In this document: piece by piece, positions 1 to 9,425 of the stretch
How positions within the stretch are numbered: position 1 is the first letter of the stretch
How the letters are laid out: the number at the start of each line of letters is the position of its first letter
DNA from: Bicyclus anynana
Taxonomy: Eukaryota > Arthropoda > Insecta > Lepidoptera > Nymphalidae
NCBI RefSeq assembly: GCF_947172395.1
Contig: NC_069106.1
Coordinates: 2,542,001-2,606,000, forward strand
Length of the DNA stretch: 64,000 nucleotides
Reading direction: 5' to 3'
Made by a program: the position numbers and the translations under genes
The notes under the pieces: generated by a model
What the model was told of the DNA's origin: nothing
Database searches by the model: none
What the model saw: the letters and a program-made list of their open reading frames with translations, nothing else

Positions 1-766
1 AAAAAAAAAAACAAAATCAGCACAAATATTTAGAATTCCCAATTGTTAATATTTTTTTAAATGTTGTGCGTATTTTTATTGAAATCGTGCATTTTGTAAT
101 GTAACTTGCCTATAATAAATCTTGATTATGTAAATGTCAATCAAACTGAAATGAAACCAGTACAAAACTGACAATATTATTTAATGACACTAATTTGGAC
201 ATTTAAACGGTTCATTCATCAAATCTGCTGCCCTATTCAATATTTTGGTCTTTATTTATCAACCTATTAAAATAAATCAACTGAAAAATGTCATCTACCC
301 ACTGTATGAAATCCACGAAGGGTTTTCAGTATGCACCGGATGACATTTGGTATATGTAATCTCAATTTCATTTTATATCATACGTCACAGTTAGTGAATT
401 AGCCTGCTGGGTCCAATGTTCGTCGCCTTTGTGTAAGTAAAGTTCATTTATGTCCAGAAAGTAAGTCAATTTATTTACTCGGAAATCCACGTGGGCATGA
501 TTTGTATAATTATTAGGATAAGTTAGCTTTAGTAACTTATTGTATTCTTTCTCAATAAAAAATTAAAAAAAAAATTATGTAGGTTTAAAAAAAAATTATT
601 AAAACAAAAATATACTTGGTTACACTTGTACAAGTGTCATACATGTTATTTTTCGACATAGTCATCAGCATCCTTCTCGATGCCAGTGGGATCAATTTTT
701 CGATGCCTGCCTCGAAGAAATCACCAGTAGGTAGAATGTGCTTAGTGGGAGTTTTCAATGATTTCA
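1..766. other. AT-rich non-coding stretch with two dispersed-repeat blocks
   Basis: No credible gene is visible. Two blocks recur elsewhere: 231-269 matches 28163-28199, and 485-531 (around CCACGTGGGCATGATTTG) matches 28718-28770. Both keep the same order and orientation, so they are probably parts of one old interspersed repeat of unknown class. The rest is AT-rich, with A-runs at 1-11 and 560-600. Confidence 0.5.
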
Positions 767-768
767 TA

Positions 769-894
769 CTGTTACTATCGCGTTAACGTAAACGCTAATT
801 TATATGGAATTTAAGCAGTTGTGCAGTAGTGCCACTAGATGGCGCTGTTTTAATTCCTTACAAAATCGCGTTTACGTTAACGTGATCGTCACAG
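769..894. mobile_element. 126-bp MITE with TA target duplication
   Basis: The ends are inverted copies of about 27 bp (left starts CTGTTACTATCGCGTTAACG; right is the complement of CGTTAACGTGATCGTCACAG). The element is flanked by TA on both sides (767-768 and 895-896), as for Tc1/mariner-type MITEs. There is no coding capacity, so it would depend on a transposase elsewhere. The TIRs differ at a few positions, so it is not very recent. Confidence 0.75.
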
Positions 895-1201
895 TATCAA
901 AACAGTTTCGAGTATGAGAAATAGACCAGTAGTAACGCATTCTTTATCGCAAACGGCACTGACCACTCCAATGGCAGACGAAATGTGTCCTCTTATCGTT
1001 TGTTAATTAACTAATTTATTGTTGTACATGTAATACATGTTTTTGCACCTGGCGTTGCGTGTATTTTGAGCTATTGTTTTGTAGAAGTACATTATAGAAG
1101 CATACTTTTGTCTGTTCTTCGCACATTTTATTAAACTTGATAAGGTAGGGCTTCCTTTATTTTTACCTTACAATGGTTCTTAAGAAGAAATCTATTTTTA
1201 T
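895..1201. other. Unique non-coding stretch
   Basis: AT-rich sequence with no recognised repeat, RNA gene or coding frame. Confidence 0.4.
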
Positions 1202-1350
1202 TTTATAAAGAGGTAAAGTTTTTGAGTTTATAAGGTGGTAGGGCCCGTAACTGGATCTACTGAACTGATTTTGAAAATTCACTAGAAAGCCATGTCACAT
1301 TATTTTTATCCCCGTATTCCCACAGGAACGAGAACTACGCGAGTGAAGCT
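1202..1350 (+). mobile_element. Helitron-like fragment
   Basis: Shares ATAAAGAGGTAAAGTTTTTG and the following 'ctggatctactgaactgattttg' text with 3659-3790. It ends in a CCGTATTCCCACAGGAACG-type 3' region like group H1 elements. The 5' TCTATACTAATATT start is missing and the final CTAG is not intact, so this is a truncated copy. Confidence 0.5.
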
Positions 1351-1599
1351 ATCATATAATGAGATAGGTAGGTATGTGATACCTACTATCAGAGATTCTC
1401 ATTAATTACGTGAGATCTTTAGCTTCCTTGAATATTAAATTTATGGACAGACACGCGTCTAAGTTTTATGTAATTATTGATAACAATATCGGTGACTAAT
1501 TTGAGGCGTAGGCAAAAATTTATTAGGGGTCAATGACATTTTGAAGGATAATTTTTCAAAATCGAATTGCGTCTCATTTTTTATCAACATCATCAGCCT

Positions 1600-2125
1600 A
1601 TTTTTACGCCCCCTGCGGAATACAGTGGATATGGAATACAGAAGGACAAAGGTTGCCTTATCGCTTAGCGATTTCTACCGGATAACCTTAAGATCATAGC
1701 TCATTAGAGCCACCCGAGATCCGACTCGCACCACCTCGTTGCTAGGCATCCACTTGTAGTCGACAGGTGGACCACAAGTGGACATCGCGTTGTCACCAGT
1801 GAACCTCGCGTGGTCAACGAATTCCCGAGTAGTCTACAAGCGTTTGGCACTAGGTGTGCACATGTCACACCTAGCTATCATCGTGTAGTCCATTTTCAGT
1901 CCGCGCGTAGACACCTCGCGAGCGAGGCGATCCGATGAAGGTACGATGGTACGGAGTTGATGTAGTGAGCGCATACAAATACTATACGAAAAACGTTAAC
2001 CACCCGAGGCGAGGCGGTGCGGGTAGAGTCCCGGTCTTTCTAATGAGCTACGACCTTTAGGCTTAAGAAAATATTAGGTGTAGTGTATTTAAAATTGCTT
2101 TCATAGTGACAATTCAAACGGACAA
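1600..2125 (-). mobile_element. LINE 3'-end fragment split by a TIR element
   Basis: 1600-1689 and 2058-2125 together are the reverse complement of the same sequence seen uninterrupted at 4262-4450. Shared features are GTCACTATGAAAGCAATTT, CACCTAATATTTT, and the GATCGCTACTAAGCGATAAGG-type motif common near lepidopteran LINE 3' ends. The two halves are separated by the insertion at 1690-2057. LINE class is inferred from the 3'-end motif only. Confidence 0.55.
1690..2057. mobile_element. GC-rich TIR DNA element nested in a LINE end
   Basis: About 368 bp, clearly richer in GC and CpG than its surroundings. The left arm AAGATCATAGCTCATTAGA is matched by the complement of the right arm TCTAATGAGCTACGACCTT, with similarity reaching about 45 bp inward (CACCACCTCG and CGAGGCGGTGCG). 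It interrupts the LINE end around it, which defines its borders. No transposase frame is seen and the target duplication is unclear. Possibly a PIF/Harbinger-like MITE, but the superfamily is not established. Confidence 0.6.
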
Positions 2126-2138
2126 ATTCAGGTAGCAC

Positions 2139-2241
2139 TCGAAAGTTGGAGGTGCATGCCCCGGATCGGAATCGAACCTACGTCTTCCGAAGCGATGGCA
2201 GAGGCAGAGGTCCAGAGGCTATCATGGCTATCACGGCTCTC
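2139..2241 (-). mobile_element. SINE-A, 5' portion
   Basis: Reverse-strand SINE-A head: complement of the 'gagccgtgatagc' start, a degraded B box (GAATCGAACC on the plus strand) and the GGTGCATGCCCCGG block. It lacks the 3' two thirds. Confidence 0.75.
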
Positions 2242-2593
2242 AATAATCTTAATTTAATTAGGAAGTTAAAAGCTAAGTAGTCTGCGCCCGTATGTACATC
2301 GTCGGTAAAGCGATAAGGGTGAAGGACTTCGAAGAATTATGTTCGTCATAACATTCGACTGGGAGTCGATTATGCATTCGCTTAAATTGAAAACCAATAT
2401 AGGTATGTATTTACATACATACTTGTGGATTCCCGCGACTTCACCCGCCTGAAAGCCTTTATACCAGCGTGTATTATTTTGTTAAATACAAAGGGATAAG
2501 GTAATTTGAAGTAATTTGCTTTGAAGTATTTTTTTTTTAATAAATATACTTAAAGGTAGCGGTTACGATGAAACAATGCATTCTAAACAAAGA
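2242..2593. other. Unique non-coding stretch
   Basis: AT-rich sequence with a short palindromic GTATGTATTTACATACATAC tract near 2403. No coding or RNA gene evidence. Confidence 0.4.
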
Positions 2594-2635
2594 TTTTATA
2601 CTATAGATATGTAGTGACATATCTATAGTATAAAA
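2594..2635. repeat. Perfect 19-bp hairpin from a fold-back duplication
   Basis: Arms 2594-2612 and 2617-2635 are perfect complements around the loop AGTG. A related copy at 44450-44500 reads straight through from ...ATAGATATGTCACT into AGCGCGTCAGAACTGAGGCG without the second arm. Here the text resumes at AGCGCATCGAAACTGAGGCG after the inverted copy. The inserted 23 bases equal the reverse complement of the local sequence plus four bases beyond the switch point. Confidence 0.8.
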
Positions 2636-2744
2636 AGCGCATCGAAACTGAGGCGAAAAAAGGCGCCTAATATCTTAATTTAGTAAAAATCAAAAGTTAT
2701 TTACATATACAAATAATATCTTAATACTGTATACGTGTGTTCAG

Positions 2745-2898
2745 GAAGTTAAGAAAAAACCTGCATACCAGAGAATTTTCTCAATTCTTTGCGTGTGTGA
2801 AGTCTGCCATCCCGCATTGGCCAGCGAGGTGGACTATTGGCCTAACCCCTCTCATTCTGAGAGGAGACTCGAGCTTAGCAGTGAGCCGAATATGGGTT
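2745..2898 (+). mobile_element. SINE-A, 3' half
   Basis: Contains the SINE-A blocks CATACCAGAGAATTTTCTC, GTGTGAAGTCTGCC and TCTCATTCTGAGAGGAGACT, ending at GAATATGGGTT. The tRNA-like head is missing. Confidence 0.8.
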
Positions 2899-3406
2899 TA
2901 TTTAAAAGAAAAACCCTTAGCGTTGAAGGCCTCCTCCAGGTGCTGCTATTTTGATTGGTCTTTTGCCTTTAGTAGCCAGTTTACCTTTAAGTTCCGTCTG
3001 GTTATACTACTTTTTAATTTTTGTGGTTCCGTACATAAGAACGCAGAACGCACGCCGCTGCATACTACGTTTCCATATACGGAACCACAAAATACATACA
3101 ATACTAAAATTTATCAATAGAGCAACGCACGCCGAGATAAAATAAATTGCATTCGCGATAACGCTTATCGGTGAGCTGTGAAAATTTAGTCACAAACGTC
3201 CCAGGTTCATTGCCCGGCGAGGTAAACACACTGATACACTGCGAAATAAAAATATTGCACCTACCTTCATTTTGTTACGTAATATCGAGACGTCTACGTT
3301 TTATCGGCGATAAGTAAGTAGGTAACTACAATATATTTGCGTGGGTTATAAAAACTGATCCAAGGCAATGAGTTGTTATCTATCTACTAATATTTTTATA
3401 TTATTC
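2899..3406. other. Non-coding stretch with a 15-bp inverted repeat
   Basis: Arms TTTTGTGGTTCCGTA (3019-3033) and its complement (3078-3092) enclose 44 bases and could form a hairpin. They may be ends of a tiny foldback element. Otherwise nothing recognised. Confidence 0.5.
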
Positions 3407-3410
3407 AGTC

Positions 3411-3656
3411 GTGGTAGCCCTGTGGTGTGGGTTCGAATCTGGTCCGGGGCATGCACCTCCAACTTTTCAGCTGGGTGCATTTTAAGAAGTAAAATATCTC
3501 GTGTCTCAAACGGTGAAGGAAAAACATCGTGAGGGAACCTGCATACTAGAGCGAAGTCTGCCGATCCGCATTGAGCCAGCGTGGTGGACTATTGGCTTAA
3601 CCCCTCTCATTCTGAGAGGAGATGAATATGGGTTGATAATGATGATGATGATGATG
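3411..3656 (+). mobile_element. SINE-A with internal deletion in its head
   Basis: The A-box region runs directly into GTGTGGGTTCGAATC, so the roughly 30 bases normally between A and B boxes are missing. The remainder follows the family to GGGTTGATAATGATGATG and a (GAT)n tail. Confidence 0.85.
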
Positions 3657-3795
3657 ATACTAATATTATAAAGAGGTAAAGTTTGTGAGGTTGTAGGGGG
3701 TAATCTCTGGATTTACTTTTTTTGAAAAATATTTTACCAATAAAAAGCCACGTTATTTATGAGTGTCACAGGCTATATTTTATCCTACTGATAAG
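3657..3795 (+). mobile_element. Helitron-like 5' fragment
   Basis: Begins TACTAATATTATAAAGAGG directly after the SINE-A tail and shares the 1202-1350 sequence. The 3' CTAG end is not present, so it is truncated. Confidence 0.5.
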
Positions 3796-3858
3796 TTGAC
3801 GATGTTACCTGATGTTAAGTGAGTAAATATGCATTTCATCTAAGATGGTAGGATATGC

Positions 3859-4223
3859 TAATAGGGATGATGACAGTTTTTTTTAATTGTATATTTAAAT
3901 TAGGAGTATGCTAATAGATCGAAGAGCCAATGGACGTTGGGGTCCCAAAGTGCTGGAATGGCGACCCCGCACTAGTAAGCGCAGTGTTGGCCGACCCCCC
4001 ACCAGGTGGACTGACGACATCAAGCGAGTCGCAGGGATTCGTTGGATGCAGGTGACTCAGTATCGTGATGTTTGGAAGTCCCTACAAAAGGCCTATAGCC
4101 TGCAGTGGACGTCCATCGGCTGATATGATGATGATGATGATGCTAATAGTATAAAGAAATTTTGTTAAAAAACCTGGATATCTGCGATTATTACTTTTGG
4201 AGCTACAGGGATTTAACGGGTCA
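3859..4223 (-). mobile_element. Repeat F, truncated copy holding an RTE-e insertion
   Basis: Reverse copy of the element intact at 47759-48252. It starts with the terminal GGGATGATGAC, contains GAGTATGCTA, then after the RTE-e insertion resumes at TATAAAGAAATTTTG and runs to GGAGCTACAGGGATTTAACG. The other terminal repeat is lost. Removal of the insertion and one target duplication restores alignment to 48110-48250. Confidence 0.75.
3918..4139 (+). mobile_element. RTE-e LINE 3' end with 10-bp target-site duplications
   Basis: A 5'-truncated LINE copy of 222 bp flanked by ATGCTAATAG at 3908-3917 and 4140-4149. It codes the C-terminal end of an RTE-type endonuclease-reverse transcriptase (NGRWGPKVLEWRPRT, GRPPTRWTDDIKRVAG, QWTSIG, stop TGA), with a (ATG)n tail. 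The frame is open across the piece, but the catalytic domains are absent. Inserted into repeat F. Confidence 0.88.
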
Positions 4224-4261
4224 TATTTTGTACGGAACCCTTGTTGAGCAAGTCCAACCTG

Positions 4262-4450
4262 TAATTGTCACTATGAAAGCAATTTCAAAGACACACACAC
4301 ACCTAATATTTTCCTAAGCGTAAGGTTGCCTGGTATAGATCGCTACTAAGCGATAAGGTTACCTTTGTTCTTTTGTGTTCTACTTCCTGTTATGTTACTG
4401 TTTCATTTTTATTTTTATTTTAGACAAATATAAAGTAATAAAAATAAATA
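4262..4450 (+). mobile_element. LINE 3'-end fragment
   Basis: Uninterrupted counterpart of 1600-2125: GTCACTATGAAAGCAATTT, a (CA)n tract, AAGGTTGCCTGGTATAGATC and ACTAAGCGATAAGG, then an AT-rich tail ending AAAATAAATAAG. No coding part remains. Confidence 0.5.
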
Positions 4451-4460
4451 AGAGCATCTA

Positions 4461-4770
4461 AGAGCAGTGGTAGCCCAGTAGATAATATGACCTGCCTTTG
4501 TTCTGAAAGCGTAGGTTCGAATCCGGTCCGGGTCATGCACCTCCAAATTTTCATATAAGTTCATTTTAAGAAATTAAATATCACGTGTCCTAGACGGTGA
4601 AGGAAAAACATCGTGAGGAAACCTGCATACCAGAGATTTTTCTTAATTCTCTGCGTGTGTGAAGTCTGTTAATTCGCATTGGGCCAGCGTGTTGGACAAA
4701 TGGCCTAACCACTCTAATTCTGAGAGGAGACTCTTGCTCAATAGTGAACCGTATATGGGTTGTTAATGAT
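4461..4770 (+). mobile_element. SINE-A, near full length
   Basis: Carries A box (TAGCCCAGTAG), B box (GGTTCGAATCC), the GTCATGCACCTCCA block and the 3' ATATGGGTTGTTAATGAT end. Flanks AAGAGCATCTAA and AAGAACATCAAA look like a decayed target-site duplication. Confidence 0.85.
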
Positions 4771-4892
4771 AAAGAACATCAAATTTTTCATCTCTAATAT
4801 ATTTATTAATCCTTTTTTTAATTTTTTAACAATGTTAATATCTATAAATATAAAATACACCACTATTAAAAATTTATAAAAAAAACAATTCT

Positions 4893-5406
4893 CTCGCTGC
4901 TCGGGATATTGGAGTGCCCAAGCCATCGGCGGTCAGGGCTCCAGAGTGAGGAACCTCCTCACAATACGCGCCGTCTCAAGAATCGCTGCCTTTTGTATCC
5001 GACTCTTGATCCAACAGTTAAGTGAAAGCTTCATACGATGTTGGTCGAAGCTTTTCGCTATAAGACCATTGACTGAAACAACTATCGGAACAATAATAGT
5101 TGACTCAACATTCCACATGGCGGTACGTGAGCAAGGTCCAAGTATTTTGATATTATTTCCTTTTCGTTGGGGTCCCAAGGTGCTGGAAGGGCGACTCCGC
5201 ACCGGAAAGCGCAGTGTTGGGCGACCCCCCACTAGGTGGACCGAGGTTATCAAGCGGGTTGCAGGGAGCCGCTGGATGCTGGCGGCTCGAGATCGTTGTG
5301 ATTGGAGGTCCATGCAAGAGGCCTATGTCCAGCAGTGGAAGTCTATCGGCTGATGAGGTAAGGTAAGGTATTTCGTTTTCGGCTTTCACCAGATTATCGT
5401 CTTATG
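4893..5406 (-). pseudogene. LINE-J C-terminal coding remnant interrupted by RTE-e
   Basis: On the minus strand, 5154 down to 4933 reads a tail containing VPIVVSVNGLIAKSFDQH and IQKAAILETARIVRRFL, then a stop. It resembles the C-terminus of non-LTR retrotransposon polyproteins; the exact clade is uncertain. A second copy lies at 18231-18534 and a fragment at 9612-9688. The RTE-e piece at 5167-5369 splits it. Confidence 0.65.
5167..5369 (+). mobile_element. RTE-e 3' end inserted in LINE-J
   Basis: Codes RWGPKVLEGRLRTGKRS, GRPPTRWTEVIKRVAGS and QQWKSIG with stop TGA, then a (GGTAA)n tail instead of the usual (GAT)n. It is flanked by ATTTCCTTTTCG (5155-5166) and ATTTCGTTTTCG (5370-5381), a 12-bp target duplication with one mismatch. 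A 135-residue open frame crossing the junction is an accidental fusion. Confidence 0.82.
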
Positions 5407-5930
5407 AATATCCAACATTATTAATGACGTTAGATGAATTGCTTTATAAATAACCTTGTTATGTCTACAATAAATTGTTATATTATCTGTAATATTTCCT
5501 GGATTTTCCTGTTAGATACTTGGAACCAATTGCCAAATTTTGTTATGTTGCTTACTTTTATCAATCTTGCGGTCGTTTGTCGTCACTCGGTTACCCATTA
5601 CCCAATTGTTTGTGTGGTTTTGTGTGAACAATAAGACAATGATTTATATTGTTTTTGGTGTATTCAAATTTAAATTTTAAGTGGGCTTAGTTATAATATT
5701 TATAAAAGTCAAAAATATGCTTGATTGCAGTAAATCTAACGGAATACCTAGAAGTCTAGTAAATAGGTATGGACTATTAGTGAATAGTGATATAGCTACT
5801 GGATCGGAAGTCAGAAGAAGGAAGAAGAAGAAGAATAAGTCTACAAGGTAAGAAATCTATCACCTTTTCAAGAAGAAGAAATTATTACACCATGTTGTTT
5901 TATTATGGGTTATTTGAATGGGCGGATTTG
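5407..5930. other. Unique AT-rich stretch with (GAA)n tract
   Basis: Short purine-rich (GAA)n runs at about 5813-5838 and 5868-5880. No coding or RNA gene evidence. Confidence 0.45.
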
Positions 5931-5931
5931 A

Positions 5932-6180
5932 TCATTAACAACCAAGTTCGGCTCACTGTTGAGCACGAGTCTCGTCTCAAAATTAGAGGGGTTAGTTTTT
6001 TTTTGATGATGCAATCTAAGATGGAAGCGGGATAACTTGTTAGACCACCCTTTCGATTTCTATCACTACATCGTACCGGAACGCTAAATCGTTTGGCGGT
6101 AGATACGTCTTTGCCGGTAGGGTGGTAACTAGCCACAACTGAATCCTCTCACCAGCCAGACCTGGACCAACTAAGAAAAA
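5932..6180 (-). mobile_element. SINE-A tail fused to SINE-B, both reverse strand
   Basis: 5932-5992 is the SINE-A 3' end (CGGCTCACTGTTGAGCACGA). From about 5996 the sequence is SINE-B from its GATGATGCAATCTAAGATGG block to CCAGCCAGACCTGG. The SINE-B head, including the A box, is missing. No clean duplication is visible at the joint. Confidence 0.7.
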
Positions 6181-6204
6181 CCTCAAGTACTAGTATAGAT
6201 CAAT

Positions 6205-6262
6205 AATGATCAATATAAGACCATTTAAAAAAAAGTGTCAACTAGCCTATTATTGTGACGTC
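6205..6262 (+). repeat. Repeat L fragment
   Basis: AAGACCATTTAAAAAAAAGT followed by GTCAACTAGCCTA is the reverse complement of 32655-32690, and GTGACGTCAC follows. One end of repeat L. Confidence 0.5.
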
Positions 6263-6526
6263 ACGCGACATTCCGTCGCAAATATTATTTTCGGCGAACC
6301 ACCTGCGTCAACAGGGCATTGTATCATGTGCGACAGAGACGAACGACGTCTGTTTGTATGCGTGTGAGCGAGACGGACGCAACGTTCCATGACCTTACTC
6401 AAATTGTGCACAATTGGCAGGTCTGTGACTCGATGCGATAAGATAAGCCAATTTCGGACCATTGCACTATGTCTGGTCTAAAATTAATATATTAATCATA
6501 TTTGTAACTTTTTCTTGATAAAAACT
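6263..6526. other. Unique, CpG-richer stretch
   Basis: Contains GACGTCACGCGACATTCCG and other CpG-rich text to about 6475, with no repeat match in the window. A regulatory role is possible but nothing beyond composition supports it. Confidence 0.3.
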
Positions 6527-6590
6527 AGTAGTGTAGTGGTTTAGTTAATGGGTATTCAAGTTCGAATCCCGGGGAGAACCAAAAAAAAAT
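6527..6590 (+). mobile_element. tRNA-like SINE fragment
   Basis: A-box-like GTAGTGTAGTGG and B box GTTCGAATCCC lie closer together than in a tRNA, followed by an A-run. It cannot fold as a complete tRNA, so it is scored as a SINE head or degraded tRNA relic. Confidence 0.45.
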
Positions 6591-6698
6591 ATTTTTTCTT
6601 TTGGAGATTAAATTAATTAAAAATAATTTAAGAAATCTTAAAATAAATGATTCGACCGTATACTATAGGTACTTACATTTTTTTTGCAGGTATGTTTT
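6591..6698. other. AT-rich spacer
   Basis: A- and T-runs between the tRNA-like fragment and the SINE-B array. Confidence 0.4.
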
Positions 6699-7303
6699 TT
6701 TAAATCTTTACAAGTTAACCCTTGATTACAATCTCACCTGATGGTAAGAGATGATGCAATCTAAGAAGGAAGCGGGCTAACTTGTTAGGAGGAGGATGAA
6801 AGTCCACACCCTTATCGATTTCTACACGACATCGTACCGGGACGCTAAATCTTTTTTTTTTTTTATTCTTTACAAGTTAGCCCATGACTACAATCTCACC
6901 TGATGGTAAGTGATGATGCAATCTAAGAAGGAAGCGGGCTAACTTGTTAGGAGGAGGATGAAAGTCCACACCCTTATCGATTTCTACACGACATCGTACC
7001 GGGACGCTAAATCTTTTTTTTTTTTTTATTCTTTACAAGTTAGCCCATGACTACAATCTCACCTGATGGTAAGTGATGATGCAGTCTAAGATGGAAGCGG
7101 GCTAACTTGTTAGGAGGAGGATGAAAATCCACACCCCTTTCGGTTTCTACACGGCATCGTACCGGAACGCTAAATCGCTTGGCGGTACGTCTTTGTCGGT
7201 AGGGTGGTAACTAGCCACCAGCCAGACCTGGGCAAATTAAGAAAATCTCAATCGGCCCAGCCGGGGATCGAACCCAGGACCACTGCGCCACGGAGGCCGT
7301 CAA
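6699..7303 (-). mobile_element. SINE-B with its 3' half tandemly triplicated
   Basis: Three head-to-tail units, each starting with a T-run (poly-A on the minus strand). Units at 6699-6851 and 6865-7013 stop at GACGCTAAATC; the third (7028-7303) continues through the B box (GGGGATCGAACCC on plus) to CGCCACGGAGGCCGTC. Units 1 and 2 share private changes (CCTTATCGATTTC, GTACCGGGACGC) absent from unit 3. So unit 1 or 2 was copied from the other; the period is about 163 bp. Confidence 0.85.
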
Positions 7304-7305
7304 AA

Positions 7306-7332
7306 AGGCTTGGCGGTACGTCTTTGTCGGTA
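7306..7332 (-). repeat. Short re-duplication of SINE-B interior
   Basis: GCTTGGCGGTACGTCTTTGT CGGTA repeats the text at 7168-7193 immediately beyond the SINE-B head, as if copied by a local template jump. Confidence 0.6.
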
Positions 7333-7334
7333 TG

Positions 7335-7595
7335 TGTGTTCGCTCATAACTTCGTCGTTTATGGACTAATTTGGATAATTCTTTTTTTGTTAGAAAGGAA
7401 ATGTTCCGAGGGTGGTACCATGATAAGGAAATCAGGATCTGATGATGGGATCCTGGAGAAATCGAGGGAATCTATTGAAAATCGTAGTATCGGCCAATGC
7501 GTTTCCTTATTTATTCATAAAGTGTTTTAAAGCACTACAACTTAATGAAGGTCTGGAGTCGATCTGATGATGGAGCCGAATCACTGACAAGGGAA
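7335..7595. repeat. Interspersed repeat of unknown class
   Basis: Text such as GAAATCGAGGGAATC, GTGTTTTAAAGCACTACAAC and GATCTGATGATGGAG is familiar from lepidopteran dispersed repeats. The first part (CATAACTTCGTCGTTTATGG) is related to repeat E. A 108-residue open frame over it is a chance frame. Confidence 0.4.
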
Positions 7596-8307
7596 CACGT
7601 CAACGGTTTACAGCAGTTACCTTGTTAAATATGACCAATATTTCCGTTACCTACTCCAATTTTGATTATGTTTTTTTCAAAAGAATTTTCCGAAATAAAT
7701 CGGAAATATTGTGTTAGAAGTAGTTACAACAATAATCTAGTATATACAATAGCTAACAAACAAACAATACACTATTATATATAATAGTAGGTACAGTATT
7801 CTCTTTAAATTAGTCAACTAGAAATAATTGTTTTGCCTCAAACTTCACAATGACAATACATTTGGTTTTAAATCACCACTTGTTTATCATCATATTTCCC
7901 TTCTTTTCATTTTCCTTTAAACTGAAAGAAAACAAAACAACAATTAAAAACATAGACGTGCTAAATACGCAAAGGTTGACAAACAATCGCATAAAAAAAA
8001 AAGAGTTCGGTTTTTAAAAATAGTAGACTAGTTGACAATAAAGTTGTAACCCCCGAATCCAGGCCGGCCAGAGGTTTTAAAAAGTAAAAATTCGGAATTC
8101 AAACCGTAGGTACGGACGGGCGAAACCAAAAAGGTGACACAGCGAAAGTAAAAGCCCACTCACACGCGCACAGCTTTACACACAGGCCTGACCTTTCCCA
8201 ACATTTTATGGCAGACCCACACGACACATACGTTGTCGAAATGACGCGCAATTTTTTTTTACCCGTCGACGAAGCTAAAAGAAAGGGGAATCATTTTAGC
8301 AGTCTAT
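7596..8307. other. Mostly unique non-coding stretch
   Basis: 7636-7665 (TTAAATATGACCAATATTTC) resembles the 3' end of SINE-C. 8040-8300 is richer in CpG and repeat-free. No gene is evident. Confidence 0.4.
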
Positions 8308-8317
8308 GTCGATGCCC

Positions 8318-8480
8318 TGTAGGTCCGTTGGTCTAGGTATCGGAACACGGGGTCCTGCGTTCGAGTCTTAGGTTGGGCTAAAAAATATTGAATTTTGTTA
8401 GAATTTAAAAAACACTCAGTAATAGCCCGGAGTTGGGAAGTTGGTGGTGTTACACCCAAGTGCCTCATCCTAGTCAATAT
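8318..8480 (+). mobile_element. SINE-D (tRNA-like)
   Basis: Head GTCCGTTGGTCTAGGTATCG with B box GTTCGAGTC, then a body including CCGGAGTTGGGAAGTTGGTG. Related text occurs on the opposite strand at 59965-60330. Likely a tRNA-derived SINE. Confidence 0.55.
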
Positions 8481-9380
8481 CATTAAAATCTGATAGTGAT
8501 TTATTACAAAGTTAAACATTATCATCCTTACCCATCGATCTCCTATTAAAAAGTGGATGCACAATCATCGACCAAAAAACGTCCTCACTCAATGAGTGCC
8601 AAACAAAACTTCTTGGCACTCAATTCAAGTACTCGCATTTACAAATTCAACCATATTCTCAATTCTTAAGATTGTATTTGCTCTGAATTTAGGATTTTAT
8701 AGAATATAGAACTACATTTGTAGGGCATTTATGTATAATTTTCTTTACCAATAATTCTAACACTGTCAAATCAAAATTGGCCAGTTTTTAAGTGCAATTT
8801 TCTACATGGTTGTGCGTCCTTTTATTTTAATGTCCTTAGCGCACTAGATTGCATTCGGGCATTCGTACTTTTAATATTTTAACAATCAGCTCTATAAGAA
8901 AGAGCAGTGGTCTGTTAAAAATACGCTGATTACGATGGTGATGACTATGATTATGATGATGACGATATTATCAGTTTAAAGTCCGTGCCGTGTGTACACA
9001 CCTTTAGTGCACGCTGGCCGAATACTTGGGGTCAATGACACATGCACCGCACCGAGGCCGTACGCGTTGCATTTGGCAGGACTTGTTTTTAAAAAAGGAA
9101 TACTTTCGCTGAATTGAACTTTTGAAGCTCCGTGCGGATTTAAATTCGGAATACGTATTTGGAATGTTTTCAATTCGACGCCATAGTTGCACATTGTATT
9201 CGAAATTCGAATTTCGAATTCGAAGTTGAGTGAATGAAACCGAATGTTATTGACATCAGAACTATAAGCCATTTTAATTATTAAAAACAGATGTTTTACT
9301 ACAAACATATTTACTTATTTTATACTAATTAACTGTCATTAACATCTGATAGAGATCGTTGCTGAGTTATTTACAACCTT
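8481..9380. other. Unique stretch with a 20-bp palindrome
   Basis: 9199-9218 (TTCGAAATTCGAATTTCGAA) is its own reverse complement, followed by TTCGAATTCGAA. 9000-9200 is CpG-richer than average. No repeat match and no convincing coding frame. Confidence 0.45.
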
Positions 9381-9425
9381 AAACCCACCAACTCGCATTG
9401 TAGTAGCGTGGTGGGTTTCTTCATT
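9381..9425 (+). repeat. Short LINE-associated block
   Basis: CCCACCAACTCGCATTGTAG followed by GCGTGGTGGGTTT. Related blocks occur at 18628-18660 and 40200-40235; such text is often near lepidopteran LINE ends. Confidence 0.4.

Noticed and set aside
4946..5353. 135-residue plus-strand open frame ending in a GRPPTRW-type sequence
   Set aside because: The first part reads LINE-J backwards and the second part is an RTE-e insertion bounded by target duplications; the fusion is accidental.
6527..6590. Possible tRNA gene
   Set aside because: A and B box-like motifs are present but the anticodon arm and acceptor pairing are not; more likely a SINE or relic.
8318..8400. Possible tRNA gene
   Set aside because: Box motifs continue into a repeated body found elsewhere, so it is a SINE head.
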